NCBI GenBank assembly: GCA_039707655.1
Contig: CM077665.1
Location: 77,997,954 to 78,061,953 of the forward strand
Source: Elymus sibiricus
Lineage: Eukaryota; Streptophyta; Magnoliopsida; Poales; Poaceae
Direction of reading: 5' to 3'
Length of the DNA stretch: 64,000 nucleotides
Positions within the stretch are counted from its first letter, which is position 1; each line of letters opens with the position of its first letter. Below the pieces are notes generated by a model. That model saw only the letters and a list, made by a program, of their open reading frames with translations, did not search any database and had not been told where the DNA came from. Below are positions 11,834-22,290 of the stretch, piece after piece. Made by a program: the position numbers and the translations under genes.

Positions 11834-14215
11834 GGTAAGAAGGGTAACTCCAAGAAGAGTGGCAAAGCAGTAGACCCTCCCGTGAAGAAACCCAAGGCTG
11901 GACCCAAGCCAGAAACTGAGTGCTTTCATTGCAAGGGAACTGGTCACTGGAAGCGGAACTGCCCCAAGTATCTGGCTGACAAGAAGGCGGCCAACACCAA
12001 ACAAGGTATATATGATATACATGTTATTGATGTGTACCTTACCAACTCTCGTTGTAGTGCCTGGGTATTTGATACCGGTGCGGTTGCTCACATTTGCAAC
12101 TCAAAACAGGAACTGCGGAATAGACGGAGGCTGGCAAATGACGAAGTGACAATGCGCGTGGGAAATGGTTCCAAGGTTGATGTGATCACCGTCGGCACGC
12201 TCGCTCTTCGATTACCATCGGGATTAGTGATGAACCTGAATAATTATTTTTTAGTGCCTGCGTTAAGCATGAACATTATATCTAGATCTTGTTTATTGCG
12301 AGACGGTTACTCATTTAAATCAGAGAATAATGGTTGTTCTATTTATATGAGTAATATCTTTTATGGTCATGCACCCAATGTGAGGGGTTTATTCTTATTG
12401 AATCTCGATAGTGATGATACACATGTTCATAACATTCATGCCAAAAGATGTAGAATTGATAATGATAATACCACTTTCTTGTGGCACTGCCGTTTAGGTC
12501 ATATTGGTGTAAAACGCATGAAGAAGCTCCATGTTGATGGACTTTTGGAGTCACTTGATTTTGAATCACTTGACACATGTGAACCATGCCTCATGGGCAA
12601 GATGACTAAAACCCCTTTCTCTGGAACAATGGAACGAGAAAGTGACTTGTTGGAAATCATACATAATGATGTGTGCGGTCCGATGAGCATTGAGGCGCGC
12701 GGTGGATATCGTTATTTTCTCACCTTCACTGATGATTTAAGTAGATATGTGTATATTTACTCAATGAAACACAAGTATAAAACGTTTGAAAAGTTCAAGC
12801 AATTTCAGAGTGAAGTTGAGAATCATCATAACAAGAAGATAAAATTCCTACGATCTGATCGAGGAGGAGAATATCTGAGTTATGAGTTTGGCAGTCACTT
12901 AAGACAGTGTGGAATTGTTTCACAATTGACACCGCCTGGAACACCACAGCATAATGGTGTGTCTGAACGTCGTAATCGAACCTTATTGGATATGGTGCGA
13001 TCTATGATGTCTCTTGCCGATTTGCCACTATCGTTTTGGGGTTATGCATTAGAGACAGCTGCATTCACTTTAAATAGGGCACCATCGAAATCCGTTGAGA
13101 CGACGCCATATGAACTATGGTTTGGCAAGAAGCCAAAGTTGTCGTTTCTTAAAGTTTGGGGATGTGATGCTTATGTCAAAAAGCTTCAGCCTGAAAAGCT
13201 GGAACCCAAAGCGGAGAAATGCGTCTTCATAGGATACCCAAAAGAGACAGTTGGGTATACCTTCTATCTCAGATCCGAAGGCAAAGTGTTTGTCGCTAAA
13301 AACGGAACATTTCTAGAGAAAGAGTTTCTCTCGAAAGAATTGAGTGGGAGGAAGATAGAACTTGATGAGGTTGTTGAACCTTTACTTCAACCAGAGAGTA
13401 GCGCAGCGCAGAAAGATGTTTCTGTAGAGCCTACATCAGTTGAAGAGGAAGTTAATGATGATGATCATGAAGCTTCGGATCAAGTTGCTATCGAACCTCG
13501 TATGTCGACAAGGACGCGTACTGGTCCTGAGTGGTACGGCAACCCTGTCTTAGAGGTCATGTTGTTGGACAACGATGAACCTACGAGCTATGGAGAAGCG
13601 ATGATGGGCCCGGATTCCGAGAAATGGTTAGAGGCCATGAAATCTGAGATGGGATCCATGTACGAAAACAAAGTATGGGCTTTGAAAGTATTACCTGAAG
13701 GGCGTAAGGCCATTCAGAACAAATGGATCTTTAAGAGGAAGACGGACGCGGACGGTAATGTCACCGTCTATAAAGCTCGACTTGTGGCAAAGGGTTTTTC
13801 ACAAGTTCAAGGAGTTGACTACGATGAGACCTTCTCACCCGTAGCGATGCTTAAGTCCGTCAGAATCATGTTAGCAATAGCTGCCTTTTTCGATTATGAA
13901 ATTTGGCAGATGGATGTCAAAACAACGTTCCTTAATGGTTTCCTTAAGGAAGAGTTGTATATGATGCAACTAGAAGGTTTTCTTGATCCAGAGAATGCTG
14001 ACAAAGTTTGCAAACTCCAGCGATCCATTTATGGACTGGTGCAAGCATCTCGGAGTTGGAATCTTCGCTTTGATGAGGTGATCAAAGCGTTCGGGTTTAT
14101 ACAAGTTTACGGAGAAGCTTGTATTTACAAGAAAGTGAGTGGGAGCTCTATAGCGTTTCTAATATTATATGTGGATGACATATTGCTGATTGGAAACAAT
14201 ATAGAAATGTTGTAA
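11834..14215 (+). pseudogene. pol: Angela zinc knuckle, protease, integrase and most of RT
   Basis: This continues the gag frame. A CX2CX4HX4C knuckle (CFHCKGTGHWKRNC) starts near 11921. The aspartic protease motif FDTGAVAH is near 12071. The integrase zinc finger (HCRLGH...CEPC) starts near 12485, and DDE residues follow in NDVCGP, SDRGGEY and SERRNRT (about 12667, 12856 and 12964). The RT includes MDVKTTFLNG, YGLVQASRSW and the catalytic LYVDD near 14170. Copia order (integrase before RT) is clear. An in-frame TAA at 14213-14215 cuts the frame a few residues after YVDD, so no full-length RT-RNase H could be made. Every catalytic motif I looked for is present. Confidence 0.9.
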
Positions 14216-15151
14216 AGCGTGAAGGAATATTTGAACAAGAGTTTTTCAATGAAGGACCTAGGAGAAGCTGCTTTCATATTAGGCATCAAGATCTATAGAG
14301 ATAGATCGAGACGCTTAATAGGACTTTCACAGAGCACATACCTTGACAAAGTTTTGAAGAAGTTCAAAATGGATCAGTCCAAGAAGGGGTTCTTGCCTGT
14401 ATTGCAAGGTGTGAAGTTGAGTAAGACTCAATGCCCAGTGACTGCAGAAGATAGAGAAAAGATGAGTGTCGTCCCCTATGCTTCAGCCATAGGCTCTATC
14501 ATGTATGCAATGATGTGCACAAGACCCGATGTCAGCCTTGCCATAAGTATGGCCGGAAGGTTTCAAAGTGATCCAGGAGTGGAACACTGGACGGCGGTCA
14601 AGAATATCCCGAAGTACCTGAAAAGGACTAAGGACATGTTTCTCGTTTATGGAGGTGATCAAGAGCTCGTCGTAAAGGGTTACGTCGATGCAAGCTTTGA
14701 CACAGATCCGGATGACTCTAAGTCTCAAACCGGATACGTATTTATTCTCAATGGGGTTGCGGTAAGCTGGTGCAGTTCCAAGCAGAGCGTCGTAGCTAAT
14801 TCTACATGCGAAGCGGAGTACATCGCTGCCTCGGAGGCAGCGAAGGAAGGTGTCTGGATGAAGGAGTTCATGACAGATCTTGGAGTAGTGCCTAGTGCAC
14901 TAAACCCAATGATTCTGTTATGTGACAACACTGGTGCCATTGCTCTAGCCCAGGAACCAAGGTTTCACAAGAGGACCAGACACATAAAGCGACATTTCAA
15001 TTCCATCCGCGATTACATCAAGGAGGACGACATAAATATTTGCAAAGTACACACGGATCTGAATGTTGCAGATCCGATGACTAAACCGCTTCCAAGGGCT
15101 AAACATGATCATAACCAGAATTGTATGGGTGTTAGATTCATTACAATGTAA
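14216..15151 (+). pseudogene. pol: Angela RT C-terminus and RNase H
   Basis: The frame matches the preceding segment, with only the TAA at 14213-14215 between them. It carries the RT thumb region (KDLGEAAFILGIKI, LGLSQ-type repeat text). It then has the Copia RNase H with DASFDTDPDDSKSQTGY, CEAEYIAASEA and LCDNTGAIALA, ending in the KHIKRHFNSIRDYI-type block and TKPLPRAKH. The natural stop TAA is at 15149-15151, 34 bases before the polypurine tract. RNase H removes the RNA template during reverse transcription. The domain looks intact but is disconnected by the upstream stop. Confidence 0.9.
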
Positions 15152-15185
15152 ATCACATAGTGATGTGAGCTAGATTATTAACTCT

Positions 15186-15201
15186 AGTGCAAGTGGGAGA
15201 C
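15186..15201 (+). other. Polypurine tract of Angela
   Basis: AGTGCAAGTGGGAGAC abuts the 3' LTR. The same sequence, inverted, abuts the left LTR of the second Angela copy at 51835 onward. Confidence 0.8.
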
Positions 15202-16984
15202 TGTTGGAAATATGCCCTAGAGGCAACAATAAAAGTAGTTATTATTATATTTCCTTGTTCATGATAATCGTTTATTATCCATGCTATAATTGTATTAATT
15301 GGAAACACTGATACATGTGTGGATACATAGACAACACTGTGTCCCTAGTGTGCCTCTAGTAGACTAGCTTGTTGATCAAAGATGGTCAAGGTTTCCTAGC
15401 CATAGACATGAGATGTCATTTGATAACAGGATCACATCAGTAGGAGAATGATGTGATGGATGAGACCCAAACTATGAACGTAGTATATGATCGTGTCAGT
15501 TTATTGCTATAGTTTTCTGCATGTCAAGTATCTGTTCCTATGACCATGAGATCATGCAACTCACTGACACCGGAGGAGTACCTTGTGTGTATCAAACGTC
15601 GCAACGTAACTGGGTGACTATAAAGATGCTCTACAGGTATCTCCAAGGGTGTCTGTTGAGTGGGCATGGATCAAGACTGGGATTTGTTACTCCGTGTGAC
15701 TGAGAGGTATCTCGGGGCCCACTCAGTAATACAACATCACAACAAGCCTTGCAAGCAATGTGACTAAAAGTGTTAGCCACGGGATCTTGTATTACGGAAC
15801 GAGTAAAGAGACTTGCCGGTAATGAGATTGAACTAGGTATAGAGATACCGACGATCGAATCTCGGGCAAGTAACATACCGAAGAACAAAGGGAACAGCAT
15901 ACGGGATTAACTGAATCCTTGACATAGAGGTTCAACCGATAAAGATCTTCGTAGAATATGTAGGAACCAATATCGGCATCCAGGTCCCGCTATTGGTTAT
16001 TGACCGTAGAGGTGTCTCGGTCGTGTCTACATAGTTCTCGAACCCGCAGGGTCTGCACACTTAAGGTTCGATGACGTTTCGGTATAGTTGAGTTATGTAT
16101 GTTGGTGACCAAAGGTTGTTTGGAGTCCCGGATGAGATCCCGGACGTCACGAGGAGCTCCGGAATGGTCCGAAGGTAAAGATTGATATATAGGAAAGTGG
16201 TGTTTGAACTCCGGAAAAGTTTCGGGCATTTCCGGTAGTGTACCGGGAGTGACGAATGGGTTCCAGGGGTCCACCAAGTGGACCCACCACATCCCAAGAG
16301 GGCCACATGGGCCTTAGGGTGGCCCACAAGCCCCTGGTAGGCTGGGCGGCCATCCCAAGTGGGCCTATGCAGCTGGAATTTTGGGGAAAAGAAAGTCCAA
16401 GTGGGGAAGGGAAGGAATCCTACTAGGAGTAGGATTGGAGGTGGACTCCTCCACCTCCACCTCCTTCGGACGACTCCTAGGAGATCCCTAGGTCGGCCAG
16501 CCTCTCCCCTCCCTCCTATATATACTAGAGGTGAGAGAGGGCAGCAGCACAAGAGACCCTAGCCATGGTGCAGCCCTCTCTCCCCGATAGATCAAATCCT
16601 CTAGTTTCAGCGACGCTTAGGCGAAGCCCTGCTGGAATAGTTCCACCACCACCGCCGTCGCGCTGCCGGAGAACTCATCTACCTCTCCACTCCCTCTTGA
16701 TGGATCAAGAAGGCGGAGACCATCATCGAGCTGTACGTGTGCTGAACACGGAGGTGCCGTCCGTTCGGCGCTAGATCGTGACGGATCGTGATTGGATCGC
16801 GGGACGCTCGGCGATTTGGACCGCGAAGACGTTCGACTACATCAACCGCGTTTCTTAACGCTTCCCGCTTAGCAATCTACAAGGGTATGTAGATCCACTA
16901 TCCCTCTCGTAGATGCTCATCACCATGGATAGATCTTGCGTGTGCGTAGGAAATTTTTTGTTTCCCATGCAACGTTCCCCAACA
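15202..16984 (+). repeat. 3' LTR of Angela element
   Basis: 1783 bp partner of the 5' LTR. It retains TATATATA at 16517-16524. It is followed directly by the GCTTA duplication (16985-16989). Confidence 0.95.
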
Positions 16985-16989
16985 GCTTA

Positions 16990-17206
16990 TAGTTTGATGC
17001 ATGGCAAGAGAGGCATCACAATCAAGATACATGTCATCTATAGATGGATATGGATCATCCTTTGCAAAAGAAATCCCTACAAGAACAATTCACAAAGCAT
17101 TTGGACCCATGGCCCGAAAGTGACAAAGCATGCAAATTCTCCACAAGAGATAATTTGTGCCATCAAAATCAAAGGTGTCATTGTGCACTAATCCATTAGT
17201 CGACAT
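16990..17206 (-). pseudogene. gag: Start of gag of the gag-only Copia element
   Basis: On the minus strand an ATG (17204-17206), 42 bases past the primer site, begins MSTNGLVHNDTFDFDGTNYL. The FDGTNYLLW signature is that of a Copia gag N-terminus. A TGA at 17090-17092 interrupts the frame. It then stays open to the Angela insertion at 16989 and continues in the same frame at 8110. With the two later stops, this gag has three nonsense codons and one 8.9 kb insertion. Confidence 0.7.
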
Positions 17207-17247
17207 CGATACTCTCTAGGCGGTGAAGCCTAATAAAGAGAGACCTT

Positions 17248-17259
17248 GCTCTGATACCA
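17248..17259 (-). other. Primer-binding site, tRNA-iMet type
   Basis: On the minus strand TGGTATCAGAGC, two bases from the LTR end. This is the standard Copia primer site and fixes the element's orientation. Confidence 0.9.
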
Positions 17260-17261
17260 AT

Positions 17262-20176
17262 TGAAAGGACCACGATGTCGCCTAGAGGGGGGGTGAATAG
17301 GCGTTTTAAAAACTTCTAAGGATTTGGCTTTATCCTAATGCGGAAATAAACTAAGAGGATACTTGTCAAGCACAAATCCTAAATATACTAGGCTCAACTA
17401 AGTGCAACAACAACTTAATCTAAACAAGATGAGCACAGCAAGGATGCTAACAAGCACAAGTAAGTTACACAAACTTACTTGAACAATATCACGATATGTG
17501 GAAGTGTAAGACACAAGTTAACAATTCACACTAATCACAAGTTACATCAATAATAGCAAGTATGAATTGTGGGATATAATGTGTAGGCCTGAATAATCTC
17601 TACAAGGAAATAGCCAACACAATATAATGAGGACAACAATATATAGTGAATGTATGCTCAAGTAGGCAATGTAAACCACAAGTAAGGAGTTAGGGTTAGG
17701 GATAACAAAAGTCACAGAGACGAGGATGTATCCCGATGTTCACTTCCGTGGAGGGAAGCTAGTCACCATTAGAGAGGTGGATGTTACCACGAAGGCACAC
17801 CAACGCCACGAAGGCTCACCCTATTCTCCTTGAGATACCACCACGAAGGCGATTCCCAACCACTAGTGGTAGACCTTGAGGCGGCCTCCAAACCTTCACA
17901 AACTTTCCGGGGGACAAATCACAAGTTGATTCCTCACCGGAGCACTCCTACCGCCTAGGAGTCTCCAACCTCCAAGAGTAACAAGATAAAGGGGAAAATG
18001 CTCAAGACTTGCTCAAATCACAAATTGTTTTGGTCAAAAGAGAGAGCAGGAGTGGATGTATGCTTGGATAAAATCTCTCTCAAGAACTCTCAGAAATCTC
18101 TTCGGGATTTACCACAAGAATGCTCAAACCCCTCTCTCTCAAATCCCACCAAAAGCAACTAATGCAATGGAGGGATGGGAGAGGAGAGGAACAATGGAGG
18201 AGGTCAACAAATGAACCCTAGATCCATGGGATAGTTTTCCCCCAAATGGATTGGAGCTTTGAGGCTTGGGGGAAGAGGAGAGAGCTCAAAACAATGGGGA
18301 AATCTCAGATCCAAAAGCTCCAACTCGTTGGGGAAGAAGGGTACCTTATATAGTGCCCCACCAAATCTGCCCGTTATGCACAGAAAAACGTAGCCCGGAA
18401 CTTCTGGGCTTGCGCGGAACTTCTGGGCTTGCCCGGAACTTCCGGGCTCCCTATTGGGGCAGATGGTGTAAACTTTCTGGTTAGCCCGGAACTTGCCCCG
18501 GAACCTGCCCGGAACTTCTGGCCCCCGAAACTTCCGGGTAGGCCCGGAACTTCCGGGCTCCCTTGGGGCCAGGTTTTCGCAAACTTTTTGTTTAGCCCGG
18601 AACTTCCGGGGTGTCAAGCCTGGAACTTCCGCCCCCCCCAATAAACAGCCAGCATTCTATAAAAGTAAAACATGCATAACTTTTACATACGGACTCCGAT
18701 TTTGATGATCTTGGGCTCGTTTTGTAGCTATTGAAAAGCCCCATGTCCTCACATATAGAACCACCAAATATCAAACAAAATTGATGATGCAACTAATTCA
18801 AAGGTTTGAGCATAGAATTTGGGGAACCCTTTTTGGCGTATGGTTTTACTTTGGGATATATGATAGGAGTGGAATTTGTGTGTAGAAGATGTTGACTTGA
18901 GCAAGTCCATCACGAAACCCTTTGATCCCCTCTTAATAGTGCAGGATCCCTATAACTCAGGAATGATAAAATAGCTATACTAGATAGCCTCCGAAAATCC
19001 ATTATTGGGCATATATCCTTTTCGATGGTCGTTGATCCATGCAACTACAACCAAAGGGACTAATACCTTTGACTTGAGCATTCCACTTGAGCTTGATGTT
19101 GACATTTATTCTTGGCTCAAGATGGAAGCATAGCATTGGTGAAGTTTTCAAGTAGCTCACACATACACAATGTGGGAAGCCTTGCTTTGTATTCATCTTC
19201 ACTTGTCCATCATGTGAACATCCACAAGCTTCAAGCATGTAATCCTTCGGGATGGTTATCGTGAACTTGCCCTTGTCAACCATGATCATGATCACTTGAT
19301 GTCACCATCTCATGGACACTTGGAATCTCACTCTCTTGACGCGAGCCCATGAGAATAACCTAACCCTCATAAACATAGACAACACATAGTATGGGTTAGT
19401 ACACAAAGTGCAATTGACAATTACTTACCATACCACAATATCCCATGTGGTACATCATTTGCGCTTGTGTGATGACCATCTTGGAGTTAAATCTTTGATC
19501 TTCATCTTGGTCAGCATTTATCTTTGATCCATGATTAATCTTGATGTCTTGAAGGCTCTGTTAATCTCTTCACTATTCTTTATTGCTTCAAGACATGATC
19601 ACCAATATCTCAATTCACCTTGGCAATATCAAGTTTCTACATGAATATCATATTGTCCATCACTTGCTCGTTTTCATGCTCCAACATAGTATCTTGAGAG
19701 GAGTGAATTCTTTACTTGAATTACTTGCTTAAAGACATAACCATCCATGAGTCAACATATGAGCTCATCATGATCCTATCTTCAAGCCATATGTAGAATT
19801 ATTCTCTTTAATCATTCTCTCAAGATCTTGATTCATCATGGTTCAACCCATAAGCTTAAGCATGACAACCTCTAAGATACTCAATGAACTCCATATAGAT
19901 CACATCTTGTTTTTCACATGGATTTCATCTTGATCATATTGATTTAATAATTGACCTCAATCTTGATGAAACATCTTTATGCAGATGACATTCATTCCTA
20001 ATTCATTCAATCTTCTTATTGCATTACCCATGGAACAAACATCCTTCAGTTCATCCAATATTCTTCATGCATTGCCAATGGGAATTTCCTTCAAATGTAT
20101 ATCTCAATGCAAACATTAGTCAATTAGGATTGTCGTTATTTACCAAAACCACACATGGGGACTACATGCACTTTCA
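17262..20176 (-). repeat. Right LTR (5' LTR) of the gag-only Copia element
   Basis: 2915 bp partner of 375-3271. The TATA box is at 18345-18353 on the minus strand, with the palindromic CCGGAA/TTCCGG array upstream at about 18394-18635. The array has one extra unit (around 18411-18430) compared with the left LTR. A minus-strand ORF at 18204-18641 merely reads the array as repeating RKFRA and PEVPG peptides and is not a gene. Confidence 0.9.
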
Positions 20177-20181
20177 GCTGC

Positions 20182-20312
20182 TACCGTCGTTGAGCAGAAT
20201 GAGGATTATGATGGTGATTACGATGCTGAGGGAGAAGTTGCTCCAAATCAGCACCAGGGCCAAATACCCAGTTTTCCTCTGATACAATCTAGGCCAAATA
20301 CCCAGTTGTAGT
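20182..20312 (+). pseudogene. Gag-like fragment, 3' continuation of 1-374
   Basis: It continues the frame of the first fragment with an acidic stretch (VVEQNEDYDGDYDAEG) and stops at TAG (20310-20312). A 16-bp motif, GGCCAAATACCCAGTT, occurs at 20258-20273 and again at 20292-20307, right where the LINE fragment begins. The junction is therefore a small duplication or an insertion scar. Confidence 0.45.
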
Positions 20313-20879
20313 CAGACCGTCCGCGGCCGACTCCGGACCATCCAAGCCCAATAACAAGTTCAAACGCAAATGCCTGGCCGCCCCGATCCCCACCTCTGGA
20401 CCAGCCGGCGGCGCCGGCGCCGGCGGCCGATCCGCCAGCAGCCGCCCTTTCTTCCTGCACCATTGCACATTTTTCCAGGTCCCTATTAAATCAACAAGAG
20501 TTAGGGCGGGAACACTTACCTTCGGAAGAGGAGCCTTCCATGGTCGCACCGCAGATTGAGCCGTCCGCCGATGAACCACCCGCCGGAATACCTCGACCTT
20601 GTCGGCCTCGCCTAGCCCCTCCCAAGCCTGGTTGGTCGCCGGAATGACCTCGTCGACGCACGTAGAAATTTCTTCTTCCGTGTATCCCAAACGTAGTGAC
20701 TCGCAAACGTAGTCCGAAGGCGTTGGGGAATAGGCTTCTGTCGATGTTTCGACGAAGTTCCGGTCATCTTCCTCGTCGGAGTCCGACCCCGCGAGAGCCC
20801 AGAACCTATTCCCCCGCCGGAAAAGGTCCACCGTGGCCGCTGATGGCCTGGCCGTCGCGAGCCGCCCATGGTCGCCCAC
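20289..20879 (-). pseudogene. LINE (L1-type) ORF1 N-terminal fragment
   Basis: A 196-codon minus-strand frame. It has the pattern I associate with N-termini of Triticeae LINE ORF1 proteins: an RFWALAGSDSDEEDD acidic stretch, SPTPSDYVCESLRLGYTEEE, FRRVVHRRTA, VRPWKAPLPKV, then a basic RKKGR. No RNA-binding zinc knuckle or endonuclease/RT follows, because the fragment ends near 20289. Unusually for a LINE, the 5' part is kept and the 3' part is missing, so a later deletion is likely. Family recognition is from memory of typical sequences, not a search. Confidence 0.5.
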
Positions 20880-21231
20880 GATCGCCTCCTCTCATAGGTG
20901 CAGGATCTCACGCATCGGTGGTCATTAGTGTTGACACTGCTGACACTTCAGGACCTCATAGGTGCAGGATCGCCTAAACCCTAAACCCTGAAACAAGTCG
21001 TGGCTGAAATCTTTCAAGCTAGACGCAGTTGGGAGTTACTCATGGATCCCCATCCTGGATGATGGTTGAACTAGACGAAGCTTCCTTGGAGGAGATTGTT
21101 TGCTTTGTTTGCTGCTCAGCAACACTGGAGGCAGCGTAGTAGCTTGTTTCATTTCAATGTAAAAAATTATAAACCAAGGAGTACTTCCATCTTGTTTGGG
21201 AGGCATTACCGAGGCTCTGTCAGCCTGGTTC
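20880..21231. other. Unassigned stretch with duplicated 16-mer and telomere-like motif
   Basis: TCATAGGTGCAGGATC occurs near 20893 and again near 20956. CCTAAACCCTAAACCCTG (20973-20990) is a two-unit plant telomere-like motif, which is also common in 5' leaders of grass genes. No convincing gene is visible here. Confidence 0.4.
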
Positions 21232-21234
21232 TTA

Positions 21235-22287
21235 GAGCATCTCTAGCAGATCTCGCAAACGGTTGGCCCGTAAAAATCATTTGAGGGCTCTCGTAATATT
21301 TTTTACGGGACGACGAGCACTCCAACGGAACAGTTCCTGTAAATACATCTCGCAAATGTTTTGCGGGACGCGTTTGCGCTATCTATTCCGGGCCGGAGGG
21401 CTCGCCATCCCACAAATACAATTATATGTAAATATTATCAAGCTCATCATGACAAATGCATAAAAACTAGTTCATCATCATATACATACATCACTAGTAG
21501 ATCATCATACTAGTTCATCACATCCAAAATCATACGCAACATACAAGGTATCAAGTTTAGATTCATGATTGTGCGATAAAACAAGACAAAAGATGCTCAA
21601 ATCACATAGATCAATCAAGCAAAATTCTCATTGTTGCGAAGACCGTCACCACCAACACCGCCACCTCCATCGCCGTCATACACATTGACCGGAGAGCTCG
21701 CACCACCATCTTCACGAGGCGGTCTTCTTCCCCTTGGCCGGGGCGCATGGAACCGGAGCAGGGTCGACACTCAGTGGTGCCGTGCCGGCTGCGATGACGC
21801 CTTGCACGAGATGACTCCCTTGACGCCTTCTCTTGATGGTGAAGGCGGCGGCGGGAGGAACTGGAGCGGCTGCGGGAGGAGTTGCAGTCGTGGGCGGCCC
21901 GGGCGGACGGACTGGTGGCGGTAGAGGCAGCGGTGGCGCATGGTATGGCCCGCCCGGGGGCGGCGGGTACTCCATCCGGTTGAATTCTGGCGCCCCGAGG
22001 CCGGAGGGCGAGGTCGGAGGACGGATAGGTGGCGGCGGCGGGGGGGCTGGAGGCGGGAAATTTAAGCCGAAGGAAGTGGTTCACGCCAACGGAAAGGGGA
22101 TCCTCCAAAATCGACCGAAATCCCGCACATATGGAGGAATTGGGCTCGTGGATGCAGGATCCCACAATTTTTTTTTGGGACGGTCCAATTTGAAGGATCT
22201 GCTCGGGGCAGGGATATGGGATGGATCCTGCAAACCGACGGTTATTATAGCGGACTGCCCGGTTTGCGGGGTCTACTAAAGATGCTC
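21235..22287. mobile_element. PIF/Harbinger-type non-autonomous DNA transposon
   Basis: Terminal inverted repeats start GAGCATCTCTAGCAGA at 21235 and, on the other strand, GAGCATCTTTAGTAGA at 22287. They match at about 22 of 26 positions and continue into CGCAAAC. TTA on both sides (21232-21234, 22288-22290) is the 3-bp target duplication typical of PIF/Harbinger. At 1053 bp it cannot code a transposase. Its minus strand (21611-22165) has a GC-rich, proline-rich stretch and a KRRR/KGKK-type basic patch, which may be a remnant of an N-terminal accessory ORF. Confidence 0.7.
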
Positions 22288-22290
22288 TTA

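Larger units (their letters stand above)
8116..16984 (+). mobile_element. Angela/BARE-1/WIS-type Copia LTR retrotransposon, nearly complete
   Basis: Length is 8869 bp, with LTRs at 8116-9906 and 15202-16984 and a perfect GCTTA target duplication. The LTR start TGTTGGAAATAT(G)CCC and end GTTCCCCAACA are diagnostic of the Triticeae Angela/BARE-1/WIS group. Order: 5' LTR, tRNA-iMet-like primer site, long leader, gag, protease, integrase, RT, RNase H, polypurine tract, 3' LTR. Gag-pol lies in one frame (11168-15151) with two in-frame stops. The LTRs differ by roughly 3.8 percent in my by-eye count. It is inserted in the same region as its host gag but in the opposite orientation. Confidence 0.95.
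375..20176 (-). mobile_element. Non-autonomous Copia-type LTR retrotransposon, gag only, host of a nested Angela
   Basis: Two long LTRs (375-3271 and 17262-20176) begin TGAAAGGACC and end CTTTCA. On the minus strand a tRNA-iMet primer-binding site (17248-17259, reading TGGTATCAGAGC) lies next to the right LTR. A polypurine tract containing AAAATGGGGGAGAT (3272-3287) lies next to the left LTR. The element is therefore transcribed on the minus strand. The flanks GTTGC (370-374) and GCTGC (20177-20181) fit a target-site duplication with one later substitution. Without the nested Angela it is about 10.9 kb. Inside, only gag is recognisable; I find no protease, integrase, RT or RNase H. It would need enzymes from a relative. 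The gag style (FDGTNY motif, long coiled coil, CCHC knuckle) fits the SIRE/Maximus branch. The family name is not certain. Confidence 0.85.

Noticed and set aside
18204..18641. A 145-codon minus-strand frame with repeating RKFRA and PEVPG
   Set aside because: It is a translation of the palindromic LTR array, also open in other frames; not a protein gene.
20973..20990. Interstitial telomere
   Set aside because: Only two CCCTAAA units; such short motifs are common in plant leaders and by chance.
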